Shown here: positions 1-7,866 of the stretch, in pieces
How positions within the stretch are numbered: position 1 is the stretch's first letter
How the letters are laid out: every line of letters starts with the position of its first letter
DNA from: CAYJIX01 sp964370375
Lineage (GTDB): Bacteria; Desulfobacterota; Desulfovibrionia; Desulfovibrionales; Desulfovibrionaceae
Assembly: GCA_964370375.1 (NCBI GenBank)
Contig: CAYJIX010000029.1
Location: forward strand, 1-27,415
DNA: 27,415 nt
Direction: 5' to 3'
Made by a program: the position numbers and the translations under genes
Notes under the pieces: generated by a model
Database searches by the model: none
Seen by the model: only the letters and a program-made list of their open reading frames with translations
Told to the model about the DNA's origin: nothing

Positions 1-10
1 CTTAGGCGGC

Positions 11-33
11 ACAAAACCCCAAAGGGGTTTTGT
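11..33. terminator. Hairpin, likely intrinsic terminator downstream of rpoN
   Basis: A perfect 10-bp stem (11-20 with 24-33) closes on a 3-nt AAA loop. It has an A-run on one arm and a T-run on the other, so it can fold from either strand. It lies 27 nt beyond the rpoN stop codon and is the best candidate for the end of that transcript. No gene is visible between it and the window edge. Confidence 0.6.
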
Positions 34-43
34 TATCAACCCA

Positions 44-61
44 GACAGGCAAAAGCCTGTC
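44..61 (-). terminator. Short hairpin overlapping the rpoN stop codon
   Basis: A 7-bp perfect stem (44-50 with 55-61) around an AAAA loop overlaps the last bases of the rpoN reading frame. On the minus strand the loop reads TTTT, and no long T-tract follows. It may protect the 3' end or work with the stronger hairpin at 11-33. On its own it is a weak terminator candidate. Confidence 0.35.
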
Positions 62-1478
62 AAAATCTAGATTTGCGTCTGGATGACGATTCAATATCCA
101 TGGACATACGGTATTTTGCCACCGTGCGTCGCGCAATATTTACGTTAAGGTGTTCTTGCAAAATTTGTCCGATCCGTTCATCTGACAGGGGATTTTTGGG
201 ATCCTCTTCACTGATGCATTTTTTTATGATGGCCCGTACACTTTCTGAGCCAACTTGTGATCCATCGCCCATGGCTAGCGCGCTGTTAAAGAAAAACTTT
301 AGCTCAAACACGCCAAACGGTGTGGCAATGTATTTGCTTGTGGTGATACGGCTTACTGTGGATTCATGCATGCCTATATCATCGGCAATGTCTTTTAAAA
401 TAAGAGGTTTTAATTTGGTAACGCCTTCTTCAAAAAAAGCATGCTGGTATTTTACTATGCTTTCAACTACTTTATACAATGTTTTTTGGCGTTGATGCAA
501 GCTTTTGATAAGCCATGCAGCAGCACGACTTTTTTCAAAAAAATACTCTTTATTGGCGGATGACGTTTCAGTTAGCTTTTCATAAGCTGGGTTCATGCAC
601 AATTGCGGCAAACCGTCCTCGTTCAGTACAATGACAAATTCATTATCAATTTTATGCACATATACATCGGGGCTGATATAGGTAGGCTCTGTATCGCCAA
701 AGCTTGCCCCGGGTACGGGGTCTAGCGATAAAATGATATCAAGATATTCTTTAAGGTCATCCATATCCAAATGGAATTTGCGCAAAAGGGGTTTGTATCT
801 GCGCGATTCAATATCTTCCAAATGGTCTTGCACCAAGGCCACAAGAACAGGATCTCGATCATAGCCCAAATGCTGGATTTGAATGAGCAAACATTCTTGC
901 GGGCTTTGCGCAGCAACGCCAACCGGGTCGAATTGCTGAATACATTTGATGACATCTTCAACGCTGGCCGCATCAGCTTCAGCCATTTCGGCCATTTCTT
1001 CGCTTGAGGCCACAAGGTAGCCGGATGACGCCAAATTGCCGATGATTATTTCGCCAATGTTTTTTTGATGCTCTGTCAAAGAGGAGAGGCGCAACTGCCA
1101 CATGAGGTGGCTTTCAAGGGAAGGTTTTGCGGTATAGCGCGATTCTAGGGAGGCCATGTCCTCGCCAATTTCAAAATCGCGAGACTGGCTTGTACGTGTT
1201 GTGCTGGCAAAATCGCCTAAATAGTCTTCCCAATCTTCAGTTTTGGCCACTTCACGATCATAGACCTCAGAGTCTTTTTCTTGCGATCGTAATTCGTGTT
1301 GTTCTACAATGACCTCTTCATTTGATTCTTCAAGGAAAGGATTTTCAAGGAGTTCTTGCTGCACTGTTTCGACAAGCTCAAGGCGTGAGAGCTGCAACAA
1401 ACGGATGGCTTGTTGCAATTGAGGAGTCATGACAAGCTGTTGTGATAGCTTGAGTTGTTGTCGAAGTTCTAATGCCAT
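60..1478 (-). CDS. rpoN: RNA polymerase sigma-54 factor (RpoN)
   Basis: This is the alternative sigma factor that directs RNA polymerase to -24/-12 promoters and needs an AAA+ activator for open-complex formation. The product is 472 aa, the usual length. The N-terminus (about 1-50) is the Gln/Leu-rich activator-interaction region, with LRQQLKLSQQLVMTPQLQQA. An acidic linker follows (about 50-115), then the core-binding and DNA-binding domains. The RpoN box ARRTVAKYR, which contacts the -24 element, is at about 449-457, close to the C-terminus. The ATG at 1478 is chosen because it gives the conserved N-terminus; the Shine-Dalgarno sequence in front is weak. The usual neighbours (lptB, hpf) are not visible on the side included here. 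Two sigma-54 activators lie in the same window (4290-6305 and 25082-26500), so its target system is well represented. Confidence 0.97.
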   Translation of the reverse strand: MALELRQQLKLSQQLVMTPQLQQAIRLLQLSRLELVETVQQELLENPFLEESNEEVIVEQHELRSQEKDSEVYDREVAKTEDWEDYLGDFASTTRTSQSRDFEIGEDMASLESRYTAKPSLESHLMWQLRLSSLTEHQKNIGEIIIGNLASSGYLVASSEEMAEMAEADAASVEDVIKCIQQFDPVGVAAQSPQECLLIQIQHLGYDRDPVLVALVQDHLEDIESRRYKPLLRKFHLDMDDLKEYLDIILSLDPVPGASFGDTEPTYISPDVYVHKIDNEFVIVLNEDGLPQLCMNPAYEKLTETSSANKEYFFEKSRAAAWLIKSLHQRQKTLYKVVESIVKYQHAFFEEGVTKLKPLILKDIADDIGMHESTVSRITTSKYIATPFGVFELKFFFNSALAMGDGSQVGSESVRAIIKKCISEEDPKNPLSDERIGQILQEHLNVNIARRTVAKYRMSMDIESSSRRKSRF

Positions 1479-1905
1479 AGGATAGTCCGTTGTAAAGAGA
1501 TGTCATGTTGTCAAAAAGTAGCACTACGTACCTATCGTTATTGTGAGTCTTTCACCTACTTTCTTTATACCTTGCATTGACTATGCCACATTTTATATTC
1601 GCTGGCAAGACAGTACCATACAGATAACAAGAAAAAAATGTAAAGGCTTGGGCAATCGTAAAATTTGCATGAGCGCAGGTGTTTGTTTTTTGCAATGATG
1701 TACGCGCTTTTGCCGTTCATTGACTGGACATACTGCGTAGTCCAGAACAAAAACAAAGGCCATCATGGCCAATTAAGCTAATAAAAATAATGGCTTTATT
1801 AGTCTTGAGATCGTGTTTACAATGTTTGTAAAATACAATAAAATAAAACTTTATGTTGTGCCTTCAAAATCACCTCACGCTATAATCTGTAAAGGGCCTA
1901 TCATT
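1479..1905. other. Divergent intergenic region between rpoN and the chemoreceptor gene
   Basis: About 427 bp with no convincing gene. It must hold the promoters of rpoN (leftward) and of the chemoreceptor (rightward). An 8-bp stem (1778-1785 with 1795-1802) and a small GGCC-ended palindrome at 1758-1770 are visible. I found no clear -24/-12 or flagellar sigma-28 promoter. Immediately before the chemoreceptor ATG there is AAAGGG at 1892-1896, a good ribosome binding site. Confidence 0.5.
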
Positions 1906-4026
1906 ATGAAAATAAAGAATAAACTTTTGCTATTTCTTCTTCCTGCAATCATAGCTACGCTTTTGTTGTTAACGTTGTACAGCTACTTTAGCTCTCAAAA
2001 ACAGGCCATGTCCATAGCGCAAAAAACGGCAACAACCATCGCCGGTGAACAAGCACTAAAAATCTTTGAAAAGCTCAAAAATGCCGAATCTGCCGCCGTG
2101 ACCCTTGCTGCCGTGCTTGAAGGCATGTTGGAAGTGGGCGCGCCAAGCCGAGAGCTTTTATCCGCTACGGTTAAAAGCGCCACGGAGTCTTCGCAAGACT
2201 TTTTTGGCGTATGGGCTTTGTTTGATGCCAATGCCTTTGACCAAAACGATGCCGCCTTTGTGAACCACGAGGAGTATGGCAACAAAGAAGGCCGCGCTCA
2301 AACGTATTGGCTTCGCGATAACAATCAAATACTATATAATGTATCTGATGATTACGATGGGGAAGAATTTTACCTTCTCCCCAAACAGCAAAAACGCCTC
2401 TCCCTTGTCCCGCCCTATGTGGACATGGAAATCGACACGTTAATGACCTCTATTGCCATGCCCATTATGCACAATGGTGCTGATGTGGGTGCTGTTGGCG
2501 TTGATATTAGCTTGGAGTTTATTCAAGCAGCTCTTGAGCAAATGCGCCCTTTAGAAACAGGTTACGCCATGCTGATTTCTGCTGAAGGGGAGATTTTGGC
2601 AAAGCCACAAACGGGATCTGCAAGTGGCGGTTCGGAATTTGAACACGTTGCAGGTACTGTTAGTGCTAAATTACGAGGCGGCGTGCCTTTTTTCATGACA
2701 GAAAATTCTATGCTAAACGGTGAAGAGGTCTTGGTTTTATACACGCCTGTTGACTTAAACTCTTTGAGCTCTCCGTGGTTTATGGCAGTTGCTATACCTA
2801 TATCAAAGGTTATGGCTGAATCCAATGACATTTTAATCAAGCAAATAGCCATTGCTGTTGTTGCCATTGTGGTGCTTTCGTTATTGGTATTTTATACAGC
2901 GTTAAGCGTGTCTAAGCCTTTGGAGCAAGTTGTTGATTTTGCAAATGTTGTAGCAAACGGTAACTATACTGCAACAATGGATAGATCCGCTAAAATTCGA
3001 GAAATCAACGCCTTGCAAGATTCGCTCAACAGTATGATAGCAGCACTTGTTCAGATCATGGATGAAGTAAAGATCAAGCAGGTTGAATCGGAACAAGAGG
3101 CCGCACGAGCCCGTGACGCCATGAACTTGGCAGAAAAAGCCAGGCTCGCCAGTGAAGAAAACAGAGTAGCCATGCTGAACGCTGCCCAAAAGCTTGAAGA
3201 TATTGTTACTGTTATCACGCCTGCATCCGAGCAATTGCGCGCACAAATTGAGGAAGTATCAAATGGCGCACAGCATCAAGCTGCAAGCATAGCAGAAACA
3301 GCAACAGCCATGGAACAAATGAACAACACCGTGCTTGAAGTTGCCAAAAATGCAGAAGAAAGCGCGCAACTTGCCGAAACAACAAAGCAAGCTGCCATAA
3401 ACGGTACAGAAATTACAAAAAAATCCCAAGAAGCCATGGTCCTTGTTCGCGAAGAATCCACAAAAATCCGTGCCAGCATGAGCACGTTGGAGGAACACGC
3501 GCAGTCCATCAACACCGTCATGGGCGTTATTTCTGATATTGCAGACCAAACAAATCTATTGGCCTTGAACGCAGCCATTGAGGCGGCACGAGCAGGGGAG
3601 GCAGGGCGCGGTTTTGCCGTGGTTGCCGACGAAGTGCGAAAGCTTGCAGAAAAAACCTTAAGCTCAACCACTGACGTGGCAAAGGTTATATCTGCCATAC
3701 AACAAAGCACAAATGCCAATGTGGAACAAGTGGAAGTTGCGATTGAAGAAATTGAACATGTGTCAAAATTTGTGGAAGAAAGCGGCATTGCCCTTGAAAA
3801 TATTCAAGCCATTGCAGAACGCAGCTCAGACGGCGTGCGTGCCATTGCCACTGCAAGCGAGGAACAATCGGCTTCAGCAGGGGAAATTGCAAATTCTGTG
3901 GCACAAGGCAATGCCATTGCCGCTGAAACATCAGAGGCCATGGAACGCGCAACCCATGCCATGCACGAGCTCACATCGCAAATACAAGAATTGTCAACTC
4001 TTATTGATGAGTTAAAGCAAAGCTAA
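1906..4026 (+). CDS. Methyl-accepting chemotaxis protein with extracytoplasmic Cache sensor
   Basis: This is a transmembrane chemoreceptor expected to signal through CheW/CheA to the flagellar motor. It has 706 aa from the ATG at 1906. The frame is open upstream to 1813, but the Shine-Dalgarno AAAGGG at 1892-1896 and the immediate MKIKNKLLLFLL membrane start favour 1906. Order of parts: TM1 (about 6-25), a periplasmic double-Cache-like sensor (about 30-310; it contains WALFDANAF, a YWLRDN stretch and DVGAVGVDISLEF), TM2 (about 313-335), HAMP, then a long coiled-coil signalling domain. The conserved hairpin tip has DQTNLLALNAAIEAARAGE and FAVVADEVRKLAEK at about 541-580. No C-terminal CheR-docking pentapeptide is seen. 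The ligand is unknown; Cache receptors often bind amino or organic acids. Its GC content matches the flanking chromosome better than the AT-rich block that follows. Confidence 0.93.
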   Translation: MKIKNKLLLFLLPAIIATLLLLTLYSYFSSQKQAMSIAQKTATTIAGEQALKIFEKLKNAESAAVTLAAVLEGMLEVGAPSRELLSATVKSATESSQDFFGVWALFDANAFDQNDAAFVNHEEYGNKEGRAQTYWLRDNNQILYNVSDDYDGEEFYLLPKQQKRLSLVPPYVDMEIDTLMTSIAMPIMHNGADVGAVGVDISLEFIQAALEQMRPLETGYAMLISAEGEILAKPQTGSASGGSEFEHVAGTVSAKLRGGVPFFMTENSMLNGEEVLVLYTPVDLNSLSSPWFMAVAIPISKVMAESNDILIKQIAIAVVAIVVLSLLVFYTALSVSKPLEQVVDFANVVANGNYTATMDRSAKIREINALQDSLNSMIAALVQIMDEVKIKQVESEQEAARARDAMNLAEKARLASEENRVAMLNAAQKLEDIVTVITPASEQLRAQIEEVSNGAQHQAASIAETATAMEQMNNTVLEVAKNAEESAQLAETTKQAAINGTEITKKSQEAMVLVREESTKIRASMSTLEEHAQSINTVMGVISDIADQTNLLALNAAIEAARAGEAGRGFAVVADEVRKLAEKTLSSTTDVAKVISAIQQSTNANVEQVEVAIEEIEHVSKFVEESGIALENIQAIAERSSDGVRAIATASEEQSASAGEIANSVAQGNAIAAETSEAMERATHAMHELTSQIQELSTLIDELKQS

Positions 4027-4050
4027 ACCGCGTAGTTTGTAAGGCGTTCA

Positions 4051-4101
4051 ACTTAACATGCATGATAGAATGTAAAAAACATTCTATCATGCATGTTAAG
4101 T
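4051..4101. repeat. Perfect 23-bp inverted repeat with 5-nt A loop
   Basis: Bases 4051-4073 are exactly complementary to 4079-4101 around an AAAAA loop. This is a perfect 23-bp stem 24 nt after the chemoreceptor stop. It is AT-rich, with an internal CATGCATG, and no T-tract follows on either strand, so it is not a textbook intrinsic terminator. It stands at the left edge of the AT-rich block. It could act as a terminator or mRNA-end stabiliser, or be a footprint of a small mobile palindrome. Confidence 0.85.
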
Positions 4102-4289
4102 ACAATCACTATAGCTTGTAGCTTATTACGTGTAAGATGAGTAGTGGCTCTATTTTTGCAAAAAGCAATTCAAAGGCTCCTTAAAAAAACTTTTTTTATT
4201 CTAATATTGCAGAAACGTTTATGTACTTTTGTTTTTGGCAAAGCTATTTGCGTGCTTTTAGTATGAATTTTTTTTCTTTCAAATAGTGA

Positions 4290-6305
4290 TCATGCTTTTA
4301 GTGCCGCCTGCATTACTGAATCTGAACAGCCTATTTTCTCTTGTCCTTCTTTTGTAATCATGCATCCGGCACGTCCTTTTCCAATGGTAATGTATTGTAA
4401 TGTAGAAAGCTTTTTTAAAAGGATACGTAGTTTATTATCGCTCATTATAGCATGTTGGTTTTGCATAATTTGATAAAGAGCCATACGACCTATGCCATGT
4501 GAAGGGGTTGTATGAGCATGTATGACACGAAGCACAAGATCTTCCACATCATCATTAGATGAAATAGAGGAAGTTTTAGAAAAGGATTCGTCAAAAATAC
4601 ATTGAAAATTTTGCATAACCTTGTAGAAATGAGCTGCATTATAAAGCTGGCGTACATTGCCTGGCCAATGGTACGTCATGATTTTTTCCATATTATTTGC
4701 ACCTATGGTAGCGTATTCAGTGCCAAGTACAGACTGTAGCAGCAATTTAATATCATTTCCTCTTTTTCGTAAAGGCGGAAGTTTTATAGGTAATGTATTT
4801 ATTCTGTAAAACAGATCCTCACGAAAGCATCTTTTTTCTATTTCAGCATTAAGGTCTTTATTGCTTGCGGCAATAATACGAATATCAATGCTAATCACTT
4901 TGTCACTACCAATGCGCATAATTTGTTTTTCCTGTAAGACACGTAGCAATTTACTTTGAATAGATAGCGGCATTTCACTGATTTCATCTAAAAAAAAGCT
5001 ACCCCCGTTAGCTTGTTCAAAAAGACCTACTTTGCCTTCTCTTCTCGCTCCTGTAAAAGAGCCTTTTTCATATCCAAAAAGCTCGCTTTCAAGTAAGGAT
5101 TCAGGCATTGCAGCGCAGTTGATAGCGACAAATTGTTTATTCCAACGAGAAGAGTAATTGTGTATTGATTGAGCAAGCAACTCTTTTCCTGTGCCACTTT
5201 CACCATATATGACAATGCTATGGTCACTTTTTGCAGCTTTTTTTGCCATATTTATACATTCATCCATGCAATTAGACTCGTATATAATATCACTAAATTT
5301 ATATTTTGCATAAAAACCTGATTTAATAAACTTATTATGCAATTTTGATTCTAGTTCACGAATACTGTTTTCGTTACGAAATACCAAATGAATACCTAGT
5401 ACTTCACCAGATATTGTGATGTATTTTTTTGATATTTGATACACTGTTTTTTCAATGTATGTTACTATGTCTAAATTATCATCATCAAAAATAGTAGAAA
5501 ATAAACGATCACCAAAGCATTTTTGCAAACTGATTTTAGATGAATTATAAAATATTTTATCAAATTCTTTGTTTTTGTATATAATATTGTGTGACATATC
5601 ACAAAGCACCATTCCGTCACCAGAATTTTGAATATATGTTTTAAGCATTTCTGCATGTAAAAAATTTGAGATAAAGTAATCTTTAATAACAGTTTCTGGT
5701 TCTGCTAACAAATCAAGATACTTGATAAGATTAAGGCGTACTTTTTTGTGACCTGCTCCCAATTTGCTTGCAATGCGTGACATAGTATAAGAATCTATCA
5801 TTCGATGCCCAATATCAACGATATTTTTTATAAAACTTGGGATAAGTTCTTTTTCTCCAGGAGTAATGGCATAGTGTATGTGTTTGTATTTTTTCCATTC
5901 TTCATTGGTATGAGAAAAAACAATAAAATTCCACTGATTTAAATTTAATTCATACAAAGAATTTACACAGTTTTGAGTTGCTTCATCCGTATAATTTACA
6001 ACTAATACATTTGAAAATTTTGGAATATCAAGCATTTTAGCTATGCCACTTTTAGACGGCACTCTGTTAATCAGCATGATTTTGCTTCTGTCTTCCACAA
6101 AATCTAAAAGCCTAAACAAACCGCTTTCAGACGGAATAAGAAAAAGATCATCGTCAAGCTTGTTCTGCATTGAAAGCGAATCCATATAATAAGTGTTTAT
6201 GCTAATACTTTCATCAAATACAAGCCGTAACTGGGCTGCTAAAATTTTAGATGTGCGTTGCTCAAGCTCGTTATTAAGAACAATGGAAATTTTTTTTTGC
6301 GACAT
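4290..6305 (-). CDS. Sigma-54-dependent transcriptional activator, PrpR-like layout with C-terminal winged-helix-like domain
   Basis: This is a 671-aa enhancer-binding protein that would remodel sigma-54 RNA polymerase by ATP hydrolysis. The N-terminus (about 1-205) is not a receiver and I do not recognise it; it may be a ligand-sensing domain. A PAS-like segment follows (about 215-320, with GDGMVLCDMSHNIIYKN). The linker GFYAKYKFSDIIYES (330-344) resembles the one before the AAA+ domain in PrpR-type activators. The AAA+ domain has Walker A GESGTGKE (368-375), the sigma-54-contacting loop as GSFTGA (415-420, S for the usual A), Walker B FFLDE (437-441) and WPGNVR (547-552). The last part (about 585-660) is not a Fis-type helix-turn-helix and looks like a winged helix ending in a GCMITKEG wing. 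The Shine-Dalgarno AAAGGA lies 7 nt before the ATG. It is divergent from the operon starting at 6800 and is its likely activator. The gene is clearly AT-richer than the genes on either side of the block. Confidence 0.88.
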   Translation of the reverse strand: MSQKKISIVLNNELEQRTSKILAAQLRLVFDESISINTYYMDSLSMQNKLDDDLFLIPSESGLFRLLDFVEDRSKIMLINRVPSKSGIAKMLDIPKFSNVLVVNYTDEATQNCVNSLYELNLNQWNFIVFSHTNEEWKKYKHIHYAITPGEKELIPSFIKNIVDIGHRMIDSYTMSRIASKLGAGHKKVRLNLIKYLDLLAEPETVIKDYFISNFLHAEMLKTYIQNSGDGMVLCDMSHNIIYKNKEFDKIFYNSSKISLQKCFGDRLFSTIFDDDNLDIVTYIEKTVYQISKKYITISGEVLGIHLVFRNENSIRELESKLHNKFIKSGFYAKYKFSDIIYESNCMDECINMAKKAAKSDHSIVIYGESGTGKELLAQSIHNYSSRWNKQFVAINCAAMPESLLESELFGYEKGSFTGARREGKVGLFEQANGGSFFLDEISEMPLSIQSKLLRVLQEKQIMRIGSDKVISIDIRIIAASNKDLNAEIEKRCFREDLFYRINTLPIKLPPLRKRGNDIKLLLQSVLGTEYATIGANNMEKIMTYHWPGNVRQLYNAAHFYKVMQNFQCIFDESFSKTSSISSNDDVEDLVLRVIHAHTTPSHGIGRMALYQIMQNQHAIMSDNKLRILLKKLSTLQYITIGKGRAGCMITKEGQEKIGCSDSVMQAALKA

Positions 6306-6475
6306 GGTTTGTCCTTTATATATGCCTACTGCATGTAGTTTTTTGCTTCTTTGTTTTTTTGAGCATACACATTTGGCAAAATTTACGCAGAATACAACTT
6401 AATTGCAGCTGGTACATGGATTTGTGATGCTGATTGTATTATAATGCCACGACTCAAAACATTAGATCTATTTGC

Positions 6476-6504
6476 TATCCTATTGTCTTATTTTTTATCC
6501 TATT
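6476..6504. promoter_or_regulatory. Direct repeat TATCCTATT x2, candidate upstream activator site
   Basis: TATCCTATT occurs at 6476-6484 and again at 6496-6504, start-to-start distance 20 bp, so both copies lie close to the same DNA face. They sit about 150-180 bp upstream of the -24/-12 promoter at 6656-6672, the usual distance for an enhancer bound by a sigma-54 activator. The activator is encoded divergently next to it. The binding assignment is inference. Confidence 0.4.
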
Positions 6505-6655
6505 TATTAAGTAATGACAAGGTCGGTTTGGATGGAAAAACTTTGTTTGATTGACGTTGCTCTTATTAAAGAAAAAAGTTTTGTATATTAGGGGTGTTAC
6601 AAAGCTGATTTTGTGATTTTTTGCTCAATCTTGGGCGGGTGCTGTGTGTTCAATA

Positions 6656-6672
6656 TTGGAACGCTATTTGCT
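6656..6672 (+). promoter_or_regulatory. Sigma-54 (-24/-12) promoter of the ATC-hydrolase-like operon
   Basis: The sequence TTGGAACGCTATTTGCT matches the sigma-54 consensus TGGCACG-N4-TTGCW at all but one defined position (C to A in the -24 box). The invariant GG (6658-6659) and GC (6670-6671) are spaced exactly 12 nt apart. Transcription would start near 6683, giving a leader of about 117 nt before the ATG at 6800. A weaker second match (GG at 6706-6707, GC at 6718-6719) lies just downstream. Confidence 0.75.
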
Positions 6673-6677
6673 GTTAG

Positions 6678-6691
6678 ATGCAAGTTTGCAT
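6678..6691. promoter_or_regulatory. Short palindrome at the predicted transcription start
   Basis: ATGCAA-GT-TTGCAT is a 6+2+6 inverted repeat that covers the predicted start site of the sigma-54 promoter. It could be an operator or could be chance; no second copy was noticed in the intergenic region. Confidence 0.25.
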
Positions 6692-6799
6692 GCTAAAGGT
6701 TGGAAGGAACGTGTCATGCGCAATTGCTATTTCTACAACTGTACATTGTTGCCAATAACAACCCTTTTATGAACAACAACAAACAAATAAGGAGTAAAC

Positions 6800-7858
6800 A
6801 TGGCAGAAAGCGTAACTAAAACAAGCAAGTATCTACCGCTGATGATTCGGTCTGCAGCCATGCTTTTTATGGAGTCAGCAAAATATCTTGATGCGCAATG
6901 GGGCCTTGAAGGCAGAAACATTCTTCGTGCTGCAACGCGAAATGTTGGAACCTGGCGTGGGAATCAGCTTAGAAAAGCACATATGGCGCTAAATGTACCC
7001 ATAAATATGGAAAGTTTATGTAAAAAATGGGACAGTCCTTCTGCCACAAAACACCTTGGCCCAATTTGGGAGTCACAAGGGGAATGGAGCAAGGATAACG
7101 TTGCAGTTCCTGTCCCTTTTTTTGAAAGTGCGTGTGAATCAGCAGATTTGTGGACAAAAGATGCAGACGAACGTGCATATATGCTTGGACACATATATTG
7201 CGACGAGTTTCACATTAAATTTGTTCAAGGGTATCACCCTGAATCGGTTGTTGTCATTCCGCATTGCATTATGAAGGGTGACCCTCAATGCGATTTCCGT
7301 TTTATGTTGCCGCCTCATTCTAGTACACCGCCACCGTTACCGTTATATGAAAACGAAAATCCGGCAGAGGATTGGCAGGGGGAAGGCCTTGTTAAGGAAT
7401 ACGGAGAGTTACGCCGCAAAGCAAGAATCACCGCAGGTCGAATATATTATATTTATGATAGTTTGAAAAAAAGCAATTTGCCTGAATACAAAACTGTTTT
7501 TTCAACCATTATTAACAATTGGTCAAAGCGTAGGGCCGCTGATGAACAGTTAAAAAACAAGAATAGCAAGCATGAAAATACAATATATGCTTTATTTTCA
7601 GAGCTAGGAACTCCTTATGAATTTATCTGGAAAGCATCTTTTTCAGAAAATTCAAACGGAGAATTTGAAATGAACATACCATATTGCCCATATCTTGAAA
7701 CATGGAAATGGCTTGGTTATGATGATGGTTTGTCATGCTTTTGTGATAATTGCTATGTGCCTTTAATTGAAAACTATAACAATTCGTATTCTGCAAAACT
7801 TACAAAATGTATGGCAAAAGGTGATACTATTTGTCAAGTTATTGCAAATAAACGGTAG
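6800..7858 (+). CDS. Double-domain L-2-amino-thiazoline-4-carboxylate hydrolase-like protein
   Basis: 352 aa with two units that both resemble the ATC hydrolase family, whose founding member opens the thiazoline ring on a route to L-cysteine. Unit 1 (about 15-170) has ILRAATRNVGTWRG, YCDEF (133-137) and the family's closing motif as GDPQCDFRF (160-168). A Pro-rich linker follows (171-185). Unit 2 (about 200-352) has CPYLETW (296-302), FCDNC (314-318) and the closing motif as GDTIC (341-345). Family members are usually one such unit, so this is an internal duplication or fusion. Unit 1 lacks the CP motif that unit 2 keeps (it reads VPFFESACESADLW), so the units may have divided roles. No signal peptide is seen, so it is probably cytoplasmic. 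AAGGAG precedes the ATG by about 4 nt. It is the first gene of a sigma-54 operon with an amidotransferase and a sodium symporter. Family assignment is fairly sure; the actual substrate is not. Confidence 0.75.
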   Translation: MAESVTKTSKYLPLMIRSAAMLFMESAKYLDAQWGLEGRNILRAATRNVGTWRGNQLRKAHMALNVPINMESLCKKWDSPSATKHLGPIWESQGEWSKDNVAVPVPFFESACESADLWTKDADERAYMLGHIYCDEFHIKFVQGYHPESVVVIPHCIMKGDPQCDFRFMLPPHSSTPPPLPLYENENPAEDWQGEGLVKEYGELRRKARITAGRIYYIYDSLKKSNLPEYKTVFSTIINNWSKRRAADEQLKNKNSKHENTIYALFSELGTPYEFIWKASFSENSNGEFEMNIPYCPYLETWKWLGYDDGLSCFCDNCYVPLIENYNNSYSAKLTKCMAKGDTICQVIANKR

Positions 7859-7866
7859 CAAAATTT

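Noticed and set aside
1813..1905. 31-codon N-terminal extension of the chemoreceptor
   Set aside because: The clear Shine-Dalgarno at 1892-1896 and the membrane-anchor start place translation at 1906.
3276..3788. 170-codon frame antisense to the chemoreceptor
   Set aside because: It is a shadow of the alanine-rich coiled coil on the opposite strand; serine/alanine-rich composition and no start signals.
6706..6719. Second possible -24/-12 match downstream of the main one
   Set aside because: GG/GC spacing is right but two of the -24 box bases and one -12 base differ; the site at 6656-6672 is much better.
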